DNA of 64,000 nt from Trichosphaerium sp. ATCC 40318 (Eukaryota > Discosea > Flabellinia > Trichosidae), in contig JALMLS010000210.1 in NCBI GenBank assembly GCA_038496445.1, positions 62,001-126,000 of the forward strand, read 5' to 3'. The notes under the pieces were generated by a model. It saw nothing but the letters and a program-made list of their open reading frames with translations, had not been told where the DNA came from and did no database searches. Made by a program: the position numbers and the translations under genes. Below are positions 62,572 to 64,000 of this stretch, in pieces (within the stretch, counting starts at the first letter, position 1; each line of letters opens with the position of its first letter).

Positions 62572-64000
62572 ATGCGTACCACTTGTATTGCACTACTTTT
62601 AATTGCATTTTTTTGTGTCTGTAACGCACAATTATGTGGAAACCTACGCATAACTCAATACTACGAAGGCCCAAGCAATGATAAATATATAGAACTATAC
62701 AACGATAGCCCAACTTCTGCAATTCTTACAGGGCTTTCGATACGACTGTACGCCACCCTTGTTTATTTTAATTACTCTTAATTTCTTCTCTTTAATGCCA
62801 ATTAACTTATTATTGCATGTAGATACTCTAATGCGAACAGACAGGCGCGTCTTGCTCAAATTCTTTTGCAACTTGAACAAAAAAAAAAAAAAAAAAAAGA
62901 CTTTCAAAGTAGCGTCATGTATTGTTAACACGGTTTGTTTAGATCTGGAAGACTGCACCAATACCTAGTCCATCAGTACAGACGAATTTGGGCGGTTCAG
63001 TAGGAGGACAACGTACACATTTAAAAAAGATTGTTTTATTAATATCTAACGCGTAATAGTGGCTTATCTTATAGCTCATCCCTTAGCTGCTAACCCAGCA
63101 TATGTTGTAGCTGATCAATTGCGGAATATAGCTTTTAATGGTGAGTTTGGGTTTTTTTCATGAATACCTTTATTATTTTCTTACTTTGTACTACTATTTA
63201 AGGTGACGACTCTGTTATTCTCTATGATGAAGTAAACGACGTCATTTGTGATGCTATTTCAATTACTTTTTCTCCGGGTTACAGAGATACATCGTTTAGT
63301 CTTGATTCACTTGATGTCACGAATGGTGTTAATATTGATGACTTTGGAACTGGTTGGACAGAGGCAAGTGTAACAGAAGTCGCCAATGCGGATGTATTTG
63401 ATAACATACGCCTCGGTACGATATGATATTCGCTGTAGTTAGTTTTCTAATACCATGTTAGGTGTTTACAATCCACCTCCACCACCAACAACAGCTGCAC
63501 CAACTACTGAAGCGCCAACTACTGAAGCGCCAACGACAGAGGCTCCAACTACCGAAGCCCCTACTACTGAAGCTCCAACTACAGATGCTCCAACAACTGA
63601 GGCACCTACAACTGGTACTTGATAGATATTTTTACCTTTTTCCTCCTAACTGTGATAGATGCACCAACTACAGAAGCACCTACTACAGATGCGCCTACGA
63701 CGGAGGCTCCAACCACAGATGCGCCTACAACCGAAGCTCCAACGACAGAAGCACCGACTACAGAGGCTCCTACCACTGAAGCTCCGACAACTACAGCTCC
63801 AACTACAGAGGCTCCTACAACTGATGCGCCAACAACAGAAGCCCCAACGACTGATGCTCCAACAACAGAAGCACCAACTACTGAGGCACCAACAACTGAA
63901 GCTCCAACTACAGAGGCACCAACTACTGCTGCACCAACAACTGGTACTTGATCGATATAATTTTTACCTTTCTCCTCCTAACAGTGATAGATGCACCAAC
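62572..64000 (+). CDS. Secreted lamin-tail domain / mucin-like Thr-Pro repeat protein (3' end outside window)
   Basis: The ATG is at 62572 with a signal peptide (MRTTCIALLLIAFFCVCNAQ). A lamin-tail domain follows, split by several introns: CGNLRITQYYEGPSNDKYIE, LYNDSPTSAILTGLSIRLYS, PHPLAANPAYVVADQLRN, IAFNGDDSVILYDEVNDVIC. LTDs of this type occur in secreted bacterial and protist proteins and may bind surfaces or DNA. A second beta-rich part (FSPGYRDTSFSLDSLDVTNG) comes next, and then a Pro-Thr repeat, A-P-T-T-E/D, repeated many times; this would be heavily O-glycosylated. The gene continues past the window. A poly-A run near 62880 lies in an intron. Confidence 0.78.
63480..64000 (+). repeat. 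Minisatellite of APTTE/D codons with co-duplicated intron
   Basis: The 15-bp unit encoding A-P-T-T-E/D is repeated more than 30 times. The short intron inside it (about 63614-63658) is followed by ATGCACCAAC, and a near copy of the same intron occurs at about 63947-63990, again followed by ATGCACCAAC. So exon plus intron was duplicated as a block of about 330 bp. Confidence 0.85.

Overview
This is a nuclear segment from a unicellular eukaryote, AT-rich and gene-dense. The evidence is a canonical U2 snRNA gene, nearly every gene broken by short introns (often 30-60 nt, donors mostly GTACG or GTAAG), and families that are purely eukaryotic: F-box, CHD remodeller, RhoGEF, ubiquitin, Ras and TMBIM5/GHITM. 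I cannot name the species. No operons, CRISPR arrays or tRNA genes were recognised. Gene models below were spliced by eye by matching reading phase across GT..AG introns; spans are more reliable than individual exon edges.

Layout. 0-4.2 kb: the end of a MORN-variant repeat gene, a multi-pass membrane protein, an F-box gene and the U2 snRNA gene. 4.8-16.4 kb is an accessory, repeat-built region: a 772-bp MITE-like element; a pair of adjacent genes (F-box gene X and gene Y of unknown function) present as two intact tandem copies and one deleted copy; and a 4,739-bp multigene DNA transposon (6286-11024) inserted at the edge of the deleted copy. The transposon has about 50-bp terminal inverted repeats, five GCCGG-type sites inside each end, a DDE transposase and three further genes, and a recurring ATAAATTTA motif confined to its introns and gaps. 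It is the strongest candidate for an undescribed system here.

16.9-33 kb: an uncharacterised gene, an F-box/Ras GTPase fusion with a CaaX tail, a secreted glycoside hydrolase-like enzyme, another F-box protein, a SIRT6/7-like sirtuin that lacks its zinc module, a coiled-coil protein, and a DUF4139 protein with a complete ubiquitin fold inserted in it. 33.9-45.4 kb: a CHD-type chromatin remodeller, a predicted pseudokinase, and a CH-SAM-zinc protein. 45.7-64 kb: small unknown genes, TMBIM5/GHITM, two secreted or membrane proteins, a subtilase remnant, a GH27 alpha-galactosidase, a second F-box/MORN-variant gene, an ankyrin-RhoGEF-PH protein, and a secreted lamin-tail/mucin-like protein that runs off the end.

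The genes do not form one pathway. Recurrent themes are F-box adaptors (at least six loci), Rho/Ras signalling, secreted carbohydrate enzymes, and local duplication. The octamer TCACGTGA and close variants recur in introns and spacers throughout.
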